Source of the DNA: an uncultured Chlorobiaceae bacterium
Lineage (GTDB): Bacteria; Bacteroidota; Chlorobiia; Chlorobiales; Chlorobiaceae
NCBI GenBank assembly: GCA_903917955.1
Contig: CAIXCO010000321.1
Span: 1-35,748, forward strand
DNA length: 35,748 nucleotides
Direction of reading: 5' to 3'
The number at the start of each line of letters is the position of its first letter. Positions within the stretch are counted from its first letter, which is position 1. Positions 16,494 to 24,020 of the stretch are shown one piece after another. The position numbers were made by a program, and so were the translations under genes. The notes below the pieces were generated by a model. The model saw only the letters and a program-made list of their open reading frames with translations, searched no databases and was not told the origin of the DNA.

Positions 16494-17446
16494 AGAAGAA
16501 AGTGTTATTTATTTGCGGCTCGATGAACCAGACCACCCAGATGCATCAGATTGCCGGGTGTATGGCGGAGTATGACCAATATTTCTCATCGTTCTTCAGT
16601 GATGGCCTCCTTGGATCTGCAAGTGAGAGAGGATTGCTTGAGTTTACCATTATGGGTCGCAAGCGGTCGGAGCGTACGCTTGACTATCTTCGTCTCAACC
16701 AGTTGAAACTTGATATTGGTGGTTTTGCGCACGCTTATGACCTGGTGGTGACCTGTACTGACCTCATTGTCCCGAAACATATACGGCGAAAGAAAATTGT
16801 GCTGGTGCAAGAAGGTATGACTGAACCAGAAACAATCCTTTACCATCTTGCAAAAAACTTCCAGTGGATTCCTCGCTGGATTGCGGGCACTGCTACAACC
16901 GGACTCTCTGATGCTTATGAGAAGTTCTGTGTTGCCAGCGAAGGCTATCGTGATCTCTTTATCCGCAAGGGGGTGAGCCCGGCAAAGCTTGTGGTGACCA
17001 GCATTCCAAACTTTGACAATTGCGAAAAGTATCTCCTGAATGATTTTGGTCATCGTGATTATGTACTTGTTTGTACATCCGATAACCGTGAAACCTTTAT
17101 TTACGAGAATCGCGTCAAAAACATCCGAAAGTATCTTGAAATCGCCGATGGACGTCAGCTTCTTTTCAAACTGCATCCTAATGAAAATGTCTCAAGGGCG
17201 ACAAGGGAAATTGAACGCTACGCTCCGGATAGTCTTGTTTTCAGTGAAGGCAAAACTGAAGAGATGATAGCCAACTCCGTGATGCTGATTGCACAGTTTT
17301 CATCAACTATTTTTGTGGGCTCTGCTTTGAACAAGATTGTGCATTGCGGTCTCCACCCCGAAGAGTTACAATCGCTTACTCCGTTACAGAATAAATCAGC
17401 CGCAAGAAAAATTGCCGATGTTTGCCGGCAGGTGATTGAGGGTTGA
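16490..17446 (+). CDS. Putative GT-B-type glycosyltransferase / polysaccharide protein
   Basis: A 318-residue soluble protein that I do not recognise firmly. It opens with MKKKVLFICGSMNQTTQMHQIA, a strand-turn-helix typical of GT-B Rossmann folds. Later it has RQLLFKLHPNE followed by a Glu/Thr-rich stretch and VMLIAQFSSTIFVGSAL. That 'KxHP ... SS' pattern is shared by CDP-glycerol glycerophosphotransferases, polysialyltransferases and Kdo-type capsule transferases. There is no signal peptide. Its position between a flippase-like protein and a CMP-sugar synthetase suggests it handles the sugar made by the cluster, but UDP-GlcNAc 2-epimerase-like or other GT-B activities cannot be excluded. Confidence 0.6.
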   Translation: MKKKVLFICGSMNQTTQMHQIAGCMAEYDQYFSSFFSDGLLGSASERGLLEFTIMGRKRSERTLDYLRLNQLKLDIGGFAHAYDLVVTCTDLIVPKHIRRKKIVLVQEGMTEPETILYHLAKNFQWIPRWIAGTATTGLSDAYEKFCVASEGYRDLFIRKGVSPAKLVVTSIPNFDNCEKYLLNDFGHRDYVLVCTSDNRETFIYENRVKNIRKYLEIADGRQLLFKLHPNENVSRATREIERYAPDSLVFSEGKTEEMIANSVMLIAQFSSTIFVGSALNKIVHCGLHPEELQSLTPLQNKSAARKIADVCRQVIEG

Positions 17447-17467
17447 CAACACAACACAACTTTTTTT

Positions 17468-18181
17468 ATGTATAGCGTAGCAATCATTCCTGCAAGAGGC
17501 GGATCGAAAGGGTTGAAAGAGAAGAATATTTATCCCGTGGCAGGAAAACCGCTGCTGGCATGGACTGTTCTACAGGCATTTGCATCGGCAAGTATTGATA
17601 AAGTTTTTATCACCACTGACGACGAGGCCATAGCCAATGTCGCTTCAACGTACGGGGCGGAGGTGATTGTGCGCCCTCCGGAACTTGCTGGCGACAAGGC
17701 AAGCTCTGAATCGGCCATTTTGCATGCCGCAGGAGTTATTGAAAAAGAGTATGCCATGCCGATCAGTACGATTGTTTTTTTGCAGGCCACCTCCCCCTTG
17801 CGAAAACCTGATGATATTGACCGGGCCACAGAGCTTTTTCTTCAGGAAGGGGCCGATTCGCTGATTTCGGTCACCAGAGTCGATGATCTTACCCTGTGGG
17901 AATCACGGGCCGGAAAATGGGAGAGTGTCAATTTTGATTACCGTAATCGCGGGATGCGGCAGGATCGTCCAACGCAGTTCATTGAAAATGGCTCAATCTA
18001 TATTTTCAAGCCCGAAACCCTTCTTGCCTTTGGCAACAGAATCGGCGAAAAACTCTCCGCCTATGAAATGGAGTTTTGGCAGACATGGGAGATTGATACT
18101 CTTGAGGAGATAGATTTGATTGAGTATTACTTTTGTAAAAAAAACCTGGGCATTCAGGATAAAAATCAACAGAACCCTTAG
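17468..18181 (+). CDS. NeuA-type cytidylyltransferase (probable CMP-ulosonate synthetase)
   Basis: Couples an ulosonic acid to CMP from CTP, producing the donor for glycosyl transfer. The 237-residue protein starts with IIPARGGSKGLKEKN (residues 6-20), the nucleotide-binding signature of CMP-sialic-acid synthetases (NeuA, PseF, LegF type). It also has VFLQATSPLRKPDDID and FIENGSIYIFKP. This differs from KdsB, which has an IPARxxSTRLPGKP opening. Followed 12 bases later by KdnB-like and then KdnA-like genes, it is the best candidate for making CMP-Kdo8N here (inference). No sialic, legionaminic or pseudaminic acid synthase is nearby. Confidence 0.85.
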   Translation: MYSVAIIPARGGSKGLKEKNIYPVAGKPLLAWTVLQAFASASIDKVFITTDDEAIANVASTYGAEVIVRPPELAGDKASSESAILHAAGVIEKEYAMPISTIVFLQATSPLRKPDDIDRATELFLQEGADSLISVTRVDDLTLWESRAGKWESVNFDYRNRGMRQDRPTQFIENGSIYIFKPETLLAFGNRIGEKLSAYEMEFWQTWEIDTLEEIDLIEYYFCKKNLGIQDKNQQNP

Positions 18182-18193
18182 ATCACTGTTTTT

Positions 18194-19324
18194 ATGAATT
18201 TTTTTTTATCCACCGATCTTGTTATCGGGGTTAACGAAGCGCTGAAGCTGAATGAGCATCTGGCACAATTATTGGTTAAAAAACCTGGCATTATCTACGA
18301 TGCCAACATAGCAGGAACGCTCTATTTTCAGGAGATTTTAAGGAACTTCACCTCTGCCTATCCCAATGCAGTCCTCTATTGCAACGATTTTGGCGGAGAG
18401 CCGACCTACACCTATCTTGAAACGGTGGCGGAGTTTTTCAGGGGCAATCCGCCGGACGCCATTGTGGCGATCGGTGGCGGAAGTACCCTCGATCTCGGAA
18501 AAGGGGTTGCCCTGCTTATGACCAACACTGTCCCGGCTCTTTCGCTCAAGGGATTCCCTTCCGGGGTAAATGATCCTCTACCGCTTGTAACGGTACCTTC
18601 ATTGCTCGGAAGCGGTGCTGAAATCAGCTATAATGCGGTCTTTATTGATGAGGTTGAGGGACGTAAACTTGGCATTAACAGTCGGAGAAATTTCCCGAAA
18701 AAGGCAGTTATTGATCCACAACTCTCAATGACCGCTCCTCTTGAAAGCGTTATTGCATCGGCTATGGACAGCCTTGTGCACTGCGTCGACAGTTTCGGCT
18801 CGATCAAACATACCGCATTGAGCAGGATTTATTCCGTCGAGGGGTTTCAGCGCACTTTTTATGCGTTGCAACAAAACCAGCTTGATCGGGCAGAGTCACG
18901 GCTTGACCTTGCCATTGGCAGTGTCTGCGGCACGGCTGCACTCATGAATTCCGGAGATGGGCCGACCAACGGATTTGCCTACTATCTTGGCGTCAAGCAC
19001 CGTGTGCCGCACGGCCTTGCGGGTGCAATCTTCCTAAAGGAGGTGATGCGCTACAATCATCTTCATGGGTATGAAAAATATGCCATTCTAAACCCCATGC
19101 GATCAACGCCGTCTCCAAAAGAGGCTACCATTGAGTTGCTTGAAGAGATGGATCAACTTTATCGGCAACTACAGATCCCTTCGCTTGTGCCTTACGGGTA
19201 TGGCAAAGGGAATGCCGCCGAATTTGCCCATAACGCCTCGGAAGCGCTGAAAGGCTCTTTTTCGGGCAATCCAGTTGGATTTACTGAAGAGTCGGCACTG
19301 GCAGTTGTTACTCAATTAACCTAA
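18194..19324 (+). CDS. kdnB: Iron-type alcohol dehydrogenase, probable Kdo 8-oxidase KdnB
   Basis: A group III metal-dependent alcohol dehydrogenase of 376 residues. The NAD-binding GGGSTLD (94-100) and metal-region MDSLVHCVD, with Asp192 and His196, plus VPHGLAG with His273, are visible. At the place where FucO-type enzymes have their remaining ligand (14 residues before the PHG histidine) I count Asn259. In Shewanella oneidensis KdnB oxidises the C8 hydroxyl of Kdo to an aldehyde that KdnA then aminates. The immediate downstream DegT aminotransferase and upstream CMP-sugar synthetase support that role here. The assignment is from family plus context, not measured similarity. Confidence 0.72.
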   Translation: MNFFLSTDLVIGVNEALKLNEHLAQLLVKKPGIIYDANIAGTLYFQEILRNFTSAYPNAVLYCNDFGGEPTYTYLETVAEFFRGNPPDAIVAIGGGSTLDLGKGVALLMTNTVPALSLKGFPSGVNDPLPLVTVPSLLGSGAEISYNAVFIDEVEGRKLGINSRRNFPKKAVIDPQLSMTAPLESVIASAMDSLVHCVDSFGSIKHTALSRIYSVEGFQRTFYALQQNQLDRAESRLDLAIGSVCGTAALMNSGDGPTNGFAYYLGVKHRVPHGLAGAIFLKEVMRYNHLHGYEKYAILNPMRSTPSPKEATIELLEEMDQLYRQLQIPSLVPYGYGKGNAAEFAHNASEALKGSFSGNPVGFTEESALAVVTQLT

Positions 19325-19346
19325 AAAAAAGAGCGGGATACCTATT

Positions 19347-20504
19347 ATGGCGGGTGCAGAATTAATTGGACGTGAAGAATTGGCTGAAATACAGGAGCTT
19401 TTCAGCCGCGAAAAGGTCAATTTGTACCGTTACGGCGGAGGCAATTACAAAGCGAGGGAGTTTGAGGAGAAATTTGCCGCATGGATGGGGGTGAAGTATG
19501 CCCATGCAGTCTCTTCCGGCACAGCGGCGATCCACTGTGCCCTTGCAGGCGCCGGGATTGGGCCTGGTGATGAAGTGATCACAACAGCATGGACCTTTAT
19601 CGCTCCGGTTGAGGCCATAAGTGCGCTTGGTGCAGTGCCTGTGCCGGTTGAGCTTGATGAAACCTATCATCTTGACCCGCTGGAGGTTGAAAAGGCTATT
19701 ACACCAGCCACGAAGGCTGTGGTCGCAATTCCCATGTGGGCTTCACCAAAAATGGATGAGCTTTCTGCGCTTTGCCGCAAGCATGGCCTGATACTGATTG
19801 AGGATGCTGCACAGGCGCTCGGAGCAACCTATAAGGGGCAGAAGCTCGGCACCTTCGGAAGTGTTGCCTCATTCTCCTTTGATGCGGGCAAGACGCTCCA
19901 TACGGGTGAGGGTGGAATTATTGTGACTAACGACAAGGAGATCTATGACCGTGCAGCAGAGTTCTCTGACCACGGCCACATGCACCTGCCTGGGTTACCG
20001 AGGGGAAAAGATCCCCGACGCTCAAAAGGGCTGAATTTGCGCCTTAGTGAAGTGACGGCGGCCATCGGACTGGCCCAGCTTGCCAAAATTGAGACAATTC
20101 TTTCGAAATCAAGGGAGAACAAAAAGAAAATAAAGACGGCGATTTGTCATCTTGAGAACCTTCTGTTCAGGCCATTCAGTGATGAAGCGGGAGCACAGGG
20201 AGATACTCTCATTTTCAGGGTGAGGGATCGTGAAGCAGCGTTACAGTTTGAAGCACACCTCACGGAGTGCGGTTTTGGTACTAAAATTCTTCCTGAAGCG
20301 CTCGACTGGCATTTTGCTGGTGTCTGGGGCCACATCCTTGGAGAGTACGATCGCTATCGTGATGCTGATCTTGAAGCTCTCTGGCCAAAAACCGGTGTCA
20401 TGCTGCGCAGCAGTATCTGTTTGAATATTCCTGTGCTGATGGATGACGCAACGATTGAAAAGCTTGTTCAAGCCATTATTTCCGGTTCAAAAAAGATCGG
20501 ATAG
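19347..20504 (+). CDS. kdnA: DegT/DnrJ/EryC1 aminotransferase, probable KdnA
   Basis: A PLP-dependent sugar aminotransferase of 385 residues. Visible motifs are SSGTAAIHCAL (PLP phosphate site), EDAAQALGA with Asp153 contacting the pyridine nitrogen, and SFDAGKTLHTGEGG with the Schiff-base Lys182 (DegT usually has SF...K). Paired with the KdnB-like dehydrogenase it would transaminate the C8 aldehyde of Kdo to give 8-amino-3,8-dideoxy-D-manno-octulosonate. It is the last gene of the cluster, 22 bases after kdnB, and is followed by a strong terminator. Other DegT enzymes act on nucleotide-hexoses, but no hexose 4,6-dehydratase is present here. Confidence 0.75.
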   Translation: MAGAELIGREELAEIQELFSREKVNLYRYGGGNYKAREFEEKFAAWMGVKYAHAVSSGTAAIHCALAGAGIGPGDEVITTAWTFIAPVEAISALGAVPVPVELDETYHLDPLEVEKAITPATKAVVAIPMWASPKMDELSALCRKHGLILIEDAAQALGATYKGQKLGTFGSVASFSFDAGKTLHTGEGGIIVTNDKEIYDRAAEFSDHGHMHLPGLPRGKDPRRSKGLNLRLSEVTAAIGLAQLAKIETILSKSRENKKKIKTAICHLENLLFRPFSDEAGAQGDTLIFRVRDREAALQFEAHLTECGFGTKILPEALDWHFAGVWGHILGEYDRYRDADLEALWPKTGVMLRSSICLNIPVLMDDATIEKLVQAIISGSKKIG

Positions 20505-20533
20505 CGAGGAGGGGAGTCGTATGGATGGTATAC

Positions 20534-20564
20534 AAAAAAAGCCTGCATGATGCAGGCTTTTTTT
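20534..20564. terminator. Bidirectional intrinsic terminator
   Basis: Seven A, then GCCTGCA, a TGA loop, TGCAGGC and seven T: a G+C-rich 7-bp stem extended by A/T pairs that ends in a U tract on either strand. It can stop the kdnA transcript on the plus strand and the tRNA-Cys transcript on the minus strand, since it lies between the two 3' ends. Confidence 0.9.
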
Positions 20565-20569
20565 GTTGC

Positions 20570-20643
20570 TGGAGGCGAAGAGCGGACTCGAACCGCTGTA
20601 GAAGGTTTTGCAGACCTCTGCCTAACCACTCGGCCACTTCGCC
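20570..20643 (-). tRNA. tRNA-Cys (GCA anticodon)
   Basis: On the minus strand the 7-bp acceptor stem GGCGAAG/CTTCGCC is followed by discriminator T and an encoded CCA (complement of 20570-20572). The anticodon arm GAGGT/ACCTT carries loop CTGCAAA, giving anticodon GCA. The T arm has GGTTCGAGTCC. Discriminator U73 and the GCA anticodon are the main identity elements of cysteine tRNA. Length is 74 bases. It ends just before the shared terminator. Confidence 0.95.
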
Positions 20644-20789
20644 GTTTCAAGAGTGTCAAGGTAAGAAAAAAGTTATTCTTTACAAATAATCAACCCCCTA
20701 TTTGTGGTTTCAACTGATAAACCTTATTATTATCGCCACATTGGCGTATTGGTGCGCTGATAAGTCGCTGCTTTTTATTAAGGTAAAGC

Positions 20790-21098
20790 TTATAATCTCG
20801 ACTCGTCGTAAGCCTCGATTTCACGTTCAATCCTTGCGCCGTCACTGTTCAGAGCCACCTTAAGATCGTAATCCATCTGCAGACCGAACCAGAACTGCGG
20901 TGGGGTACCGAAATAGCGGGCAAGGCGAAGGGCTGTTTCGGCGGTGATGCACCGTTTACCCGCAACAATATCGTTGATTCGCCAAACAGGAATCCGCATA
21001 TCTTCCGCCACTCTGTTCTCGCTGAGGTTCATGGGGGTGAGGTACTCCTCAAGCAGAACCGTTCCTGGATGAAGCGGCAATATTTTTCTGACAAGCAT
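20790..21098 (-). CDS. higA: HigA/VapI-family antitoxin, no toxin gene seen
   Basis: A 102-residue helix-turn-helix protein of the HigA addiction-module antitoxin family. Hallmarks are LHPGTVLLEEYLTPMNLSEN at the N terminus, the HTH around RIPVWRINDIVAGKRCIT, and TALRLARYFGTPPQFWFGLQ. A good ribosome site (GAGGAAAT, complement of 21105-21112) precedes the ATG, so the gene looks expressed. In HigBA modules the toxin gene sits directly upstream with overlapping ends, but no HigB frame is found in the bases beyond 21098 or downstream to the tRNA. It may serve as an orphan regulator or the remnant of a broken module. Confidence 0.88.
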   Translation of the reverse strand: MLVRKILPLHPGTVLLEEYLTPMNLSENRVAEDMRIPVWRINDIVAGKRCITAETALRLARYFGTPPQFWFGLQMDYDLKVALNSDGARIEREIEAYDESRL

Positions 21099-21495
21099 TG
21101 ATGAATTTCCTCATGGTAACCTGAATTTGCAATCTTTGAACTCATGTACAATAGCTTACCATTTTTTTATTGATTTCACGCACGTTATTCTTCCATTTTT
21201 CAACAGAAGTTTTTTTTGCATCGACTCTCAATCGCATATTCACCCTTGGAGCTCTTGAGGATTTTGGTGAAATCATTGCCAGAAATCAAAAAAACAGCTT
21301 AATTTTGCGCACAGCCTACAGGAATCGGGTGTTGGCAAGGGAATAAAAGGGGACGAGTGAATATGTTGCAGCGGACGGGATAAAATGGTTGGCAGACTAA
21401 AAAACAACTTCCCTCTTGCCCATTAATTTTTAAATAACTATATAACGATACACGATAAATTATTTGTTGGATTTCATTGAAAAGAGGGGCAAGCT
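21099..21495. other. Intergenic region between higA and the SQR-like gene
   Basis: About 400 bases upstream of two divergent genes. I see no HigB-like toxin. A 44-codon minus-strand frame (21142-21276, MISPKSSRAP...) with lysine-rich content ends just before the higA ribosome site. It has no recognisable family and could be a decayed gene or chance. The right end is A/T-rich (ATAACTATATAACGATACACG around 21436-21456) and probably holds the promoter of the flavoprotein gene, whose ribosome site is AAGAGGGGC. Confidence 0.5.
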
Positions 21496-22950
21496 ATGGC
21501 AAAAGTTGTTGTTTTAGGAGCTGGAATTTCAGGTCATACAGCAGCTTCGTTTCTCAAAAAAAAACTTGGCAAGCACCATGAGGTTGTGGTTGTTACTCCA
21601 AACGCCTACTATCAGTGGATTCCTTCAAACATCTGGGTTGGTGTTGGCCGAATGACGATTGATGATGTACGGTTTGAACTTAAAAAAGTGTATGACCGTT
21701 GGGGCATCATTCTCAAACAGGCAAAAGCTGTTGAAATCCATCCGGAAGGTGAGGGTGAGGGTGCAAAGGGGTATGTGACGATTGAGTATACGGATGCCTT
21801 GCGCTGTGGGCAGAGGGAGTTGGTTGACTATGATTTTCTGGTCAATGCGACAGGCCCAAAGCTCAATTTTGATGCTACAGAGGGTCTTGGCCCCGATAAA
21901 AACAGCTTCTCGGTCTGTACCTATAACCATGCCGCACATGCCTGGGAACATCTTCAGGACAACATAAAAAAGATGAAGGCTGGTCAAAAGCAGCGGATTC
22001 TCATTGGCACTGGCCATGCAATGGCAACCTGCCAGGGTGCGGCCTTCGAATACATATTGAATGTGGCTTATGAAATCTCAAAGCTCGGCCTCAGTGACAA
22101 GGCGCAGATTACCTGGCTCTCCAATGAGTATGAGCTTGGTGATTTTGGTATGGGTGGCGCTTTTATCAACAGGGGAGGATACTACACCCCGACGAAGGTT
22201 TTTACAGAATCCATTATGGCCGAGTACGGAATTAACTGGATAAGACGCGCCGGTGTCCATAGCGTTGAACCAGGCAAGGCGCATTACGAGACTCTTAGTG
22301 GTGAAAATTTAACACAGGAGTTTGATTTTGCCATGCTCATCCCCTCATTCTCAGGTGTTGGACTTACCGCTTATGATAAATCAGGAGCTGATATTACAGA
22401 AAAGATGTTTGCACCGAACAAGTTTATGAAAGTTGATGCAGATTATACTGCCAAACCTTTTGAAGAGTGGGAGGCTGATGACTGGCCTTCGATTTACCAG
22501 AATCCGATGTTCAAAAACATCTATGCTCCCGGTATTGCCTTTGCCCCTCCACACCCGATTTCAAAACCCATGTCGAGTCCGAGTGGACGCCAGATTTTTC
22601 CGACAGCGCCGCGTACCGGTATGCCCGCAGGTGTCATGGGTAAAATTGTAGCGCTCAATATTGCCGAGAAAATTCAGGGTGCAGAGGAGCATCGCCACAA
22701 AGCCTCAATGAGCCGGATGGGGGCCGCATGTGTCGTATCCGCCGGATTTGGTTCGTTTGATGGTTTGGGTGCATCAATGACTCTCTTTCCAGTTGTACCC
22801 GACTGGAGCAAGTATCCTGAATGGGGGCGTGACATGAACTACTCCCTTGGCGAGGCTGGTCTTGCAGGACATTGGCTGAAGGTCATTCTGCACTATCTGT
22901 TTTTCCACAAAGCAAAAGGCTACCCGTTCTGGTGGTTGATCCCTGAATAA
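21496..22950 (+). CDS. Sulfide:quinone oxidoreductase-family flavoprotein
   Basis: An FAD-dependent disulfide-reductase-type protein of 484 residues. The FAD motif is VVVLGAGISGHTAA (4-17), and the family pattern YYQWIPSNIWVGVG follows. A second glycine-rich stretch is LIGTGHAMATCQGAAFEY, and the C-terminal third has PMSSPSGRQIFPTAPRTGMPAGVMG. Cys141 (SVCTYNH) and Cys179 (TCQGAAFE) lie where SQR redox cysteines lie; a third equivalent is not obvious. The C terminus (YLFFHKAKGYPFWWLIPE) is amphipathic and aromatic, suitable for monotopic membrane attachment. SQR passes electrons from sulfide to quinone, central to anoxygenic photosynthesis. Which SQR type this is, and whether it is active, I cannot tell; flavocytochrome c-like roles are possible. 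Confidence 0.82.
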   Translation: MAKVVVLGAGISGHTAASFLKKKLGKHHEVVVVTPNAYYQWIPSNIWVGVGRMTIDDVRFELKKVYDRWGIILKQAKAVEIHPEGEGEGAKGYVTIEYTDALRCGQRELVDYDFLVNATGPKLNFDATEGLGPDKNSFSVCTYNHAAHAWEHLQDNIKKMKAGQKQRILIGTGHAMATCQGAAFEYILNVAYEISKLGLSDKAQITWLSNEYELGDFGMGGAFINRGGYYTPTKVFTESIMAEYGINWIRRAGVHSVEPGKAHYETLSGENLTQEFDFAMLIPSFSGVGLTAYDKSGADITEKMFAPNKFMKVDADYTAKPFEEWEADDWPSIYQNPMFKNIYAPGIAFAPPHPISKPMSSPSGRQIFPTAPRTGMPAGVMGKIVALNIAEKIQGAEEHRHKASMSRMGAACVVSAGFGSFDGLGASMTLFPVVPDWSKYPEWGRDMNYSLGEAGLAGHWLKVILHYLFFHKAKGYPFWWLIPE

Positions 22951-22986
22951 TGGGTATTTTGCAACCAATCTTAAATTTGAAAACCT

Positions 22987-23145
22987 ATGGGCACGAATAA
23001 AGTCAAGGCATATTATGACGAGGCTTATCCGCCGGTACCTTCGAAGGGGACACTCTACTGGCGGAAGAACTTGTTGTGGCAACTCGTTCGATTCGTTGTT
23101 TTAAATGTCAAAATTATGCGAATTGTTGTCGGTGGTCACTCCTGA
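22987..23145 (+). CDS. Small 52-residue protein after the SQR-like gene
   Basis: An uninterrupted frame starting 36 bases after the flavoprotein stop. It encodes MGTNKVKAYYDEAYPPVP followed by a hydrophobic, basic second half (LLWQLVRFVVLNVKIMRIVVG). The aromatic Tyr-rich N terminus and one amphipathic/hydrophobic helix suggest a small membrane-associated partner. The position and sensible composition argue for a real gene co-transcribed with the SQR-like gene. No family is recognised and no strong ribosome site is visible. Confidence 0.6.
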   Translation: MGTNKVKAYYDEAYPPVPSKGTLYWRKNLLWQLVRFVVLNVKIMRIVVGGHS

Positions 23146-23151
23146 TTTTTT

Positions 23152-23742
23152 TCAGTAGTGCACTGCTGCGTAGAAAATGTTTTTTTTAATCTCGCTGATC
23201 ACAAACTGGTAACTTTCCCGATCTTTCCACCAGAGTACCCTGTGCCACCACAAAGGGCTGGTAGAGACCAGAATAAATTTTTTGGGAGATCCTTTAAATG
23301 CCCGACTCCATGTTTGATGAAGTCGGAGCATGTGTGGGGGGTCGCTGACGACAATTGCACTTTTCCATCCATTCCTCTCCATCGTTATCGACGTGTTTAT
23401 TGCTTCATCCCAGGTCGTTGTTGATTTGGTATCAATTATGATCGCTTTTTTCGGGATTCTGAGCGCGATCATGCGTCGTTCGCGCCAATTGGGGTGAGTG
23501 GGTCGATAAAATCGCCCGTCAATGCCCGTCAGAAGAATGTGGGCAGCATACCCAGCATTGTAGAGTTCCGCCCCTTTTCGTACCCTGAGCCCATTATCAC
23601 CTCCCAGCACAACAATGACATCACTTTTTTCTGGATGAGTAGCATGTTGCGAAACAAGTATGCCAAGGCTTAAAAAAAAGAGAGCGGCGACTACGCTTGC
23701 CGAAAAAAAAGCTATCAGTGCACGCTTTAAAAAACGTTTCAT
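23152..23742 (-). CDS. YdcF/SanA-type (DUF218) membrane-anchored protein
   Basis: A 196-residue protein with an N-terminal membrane anchor (about residues 8-30, ALIAFFSASVVAALFFLSLG). A DUF218 domain follows, with SDVIVVLGGDNG, RVRKGAELYNAGYA, HILLTG, STTTWDEAINT and AIVVSDPPHMLR. DUF218 proteins (YdcF, SanA, ElyC) are linked to envelope integrity and peptidoglycan or polysaccharide lipid carriers, but their reaction is not settled. It converges on the small 52-residue gene with six bases between them, and is divergent from the hybrid kinase. Confidence 0.88.
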   Translation of the reverse strand: MKRFLKRALIAFFSASVVAALFFLSLGILVSQHATHPEKSDVIVVLGGDNGLRVRKGAELYNAGYAAHILLTGIDGRFYRPTHPNWRERRMIALRIPKKAIIIDTKSTTTWDEAINTSITMERNGWKSAIVVSDPPHMLRLHQTWSRAFKGSPKKFILVSTSPLWWHRVLWWKDRESYQFVISEIKKNIFYAAVHY

Positions 23743-24020
23743 AGAGAGGATTGGAGGGTTAGTATCCCGTCATGCAACTGGTGTCGAGTGGATGATCGAC
23801 ATTTTGATTGCCTGCATCGACGGATAATAATCAATTTTTGAAAGCTTGCCGCAGGTTTGCCGATACGTGGAAAATATCTGTTGTTGCTGATCGATATTTT
23901 TACAAGAAAAACAAAGGATTATGTGGCGTTATTTTATTATATTTTTTGTTTTTAAGGTCTTTTTTTGAGAGTGGTCTTGTTGCATTTTTTTTGCAAAAAC
24001 AGAGTATCTTGGTTGGGATA

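Noticed and set aside
23808..24020. N-terminal 71-residue extension of the hybrid kinase from a TTG start
   Set aside because: The sequence is Phe/Lys/Leu-rich with no domain and would need a poor start; the PAS-containing protein starts naturally at ATG 24021.
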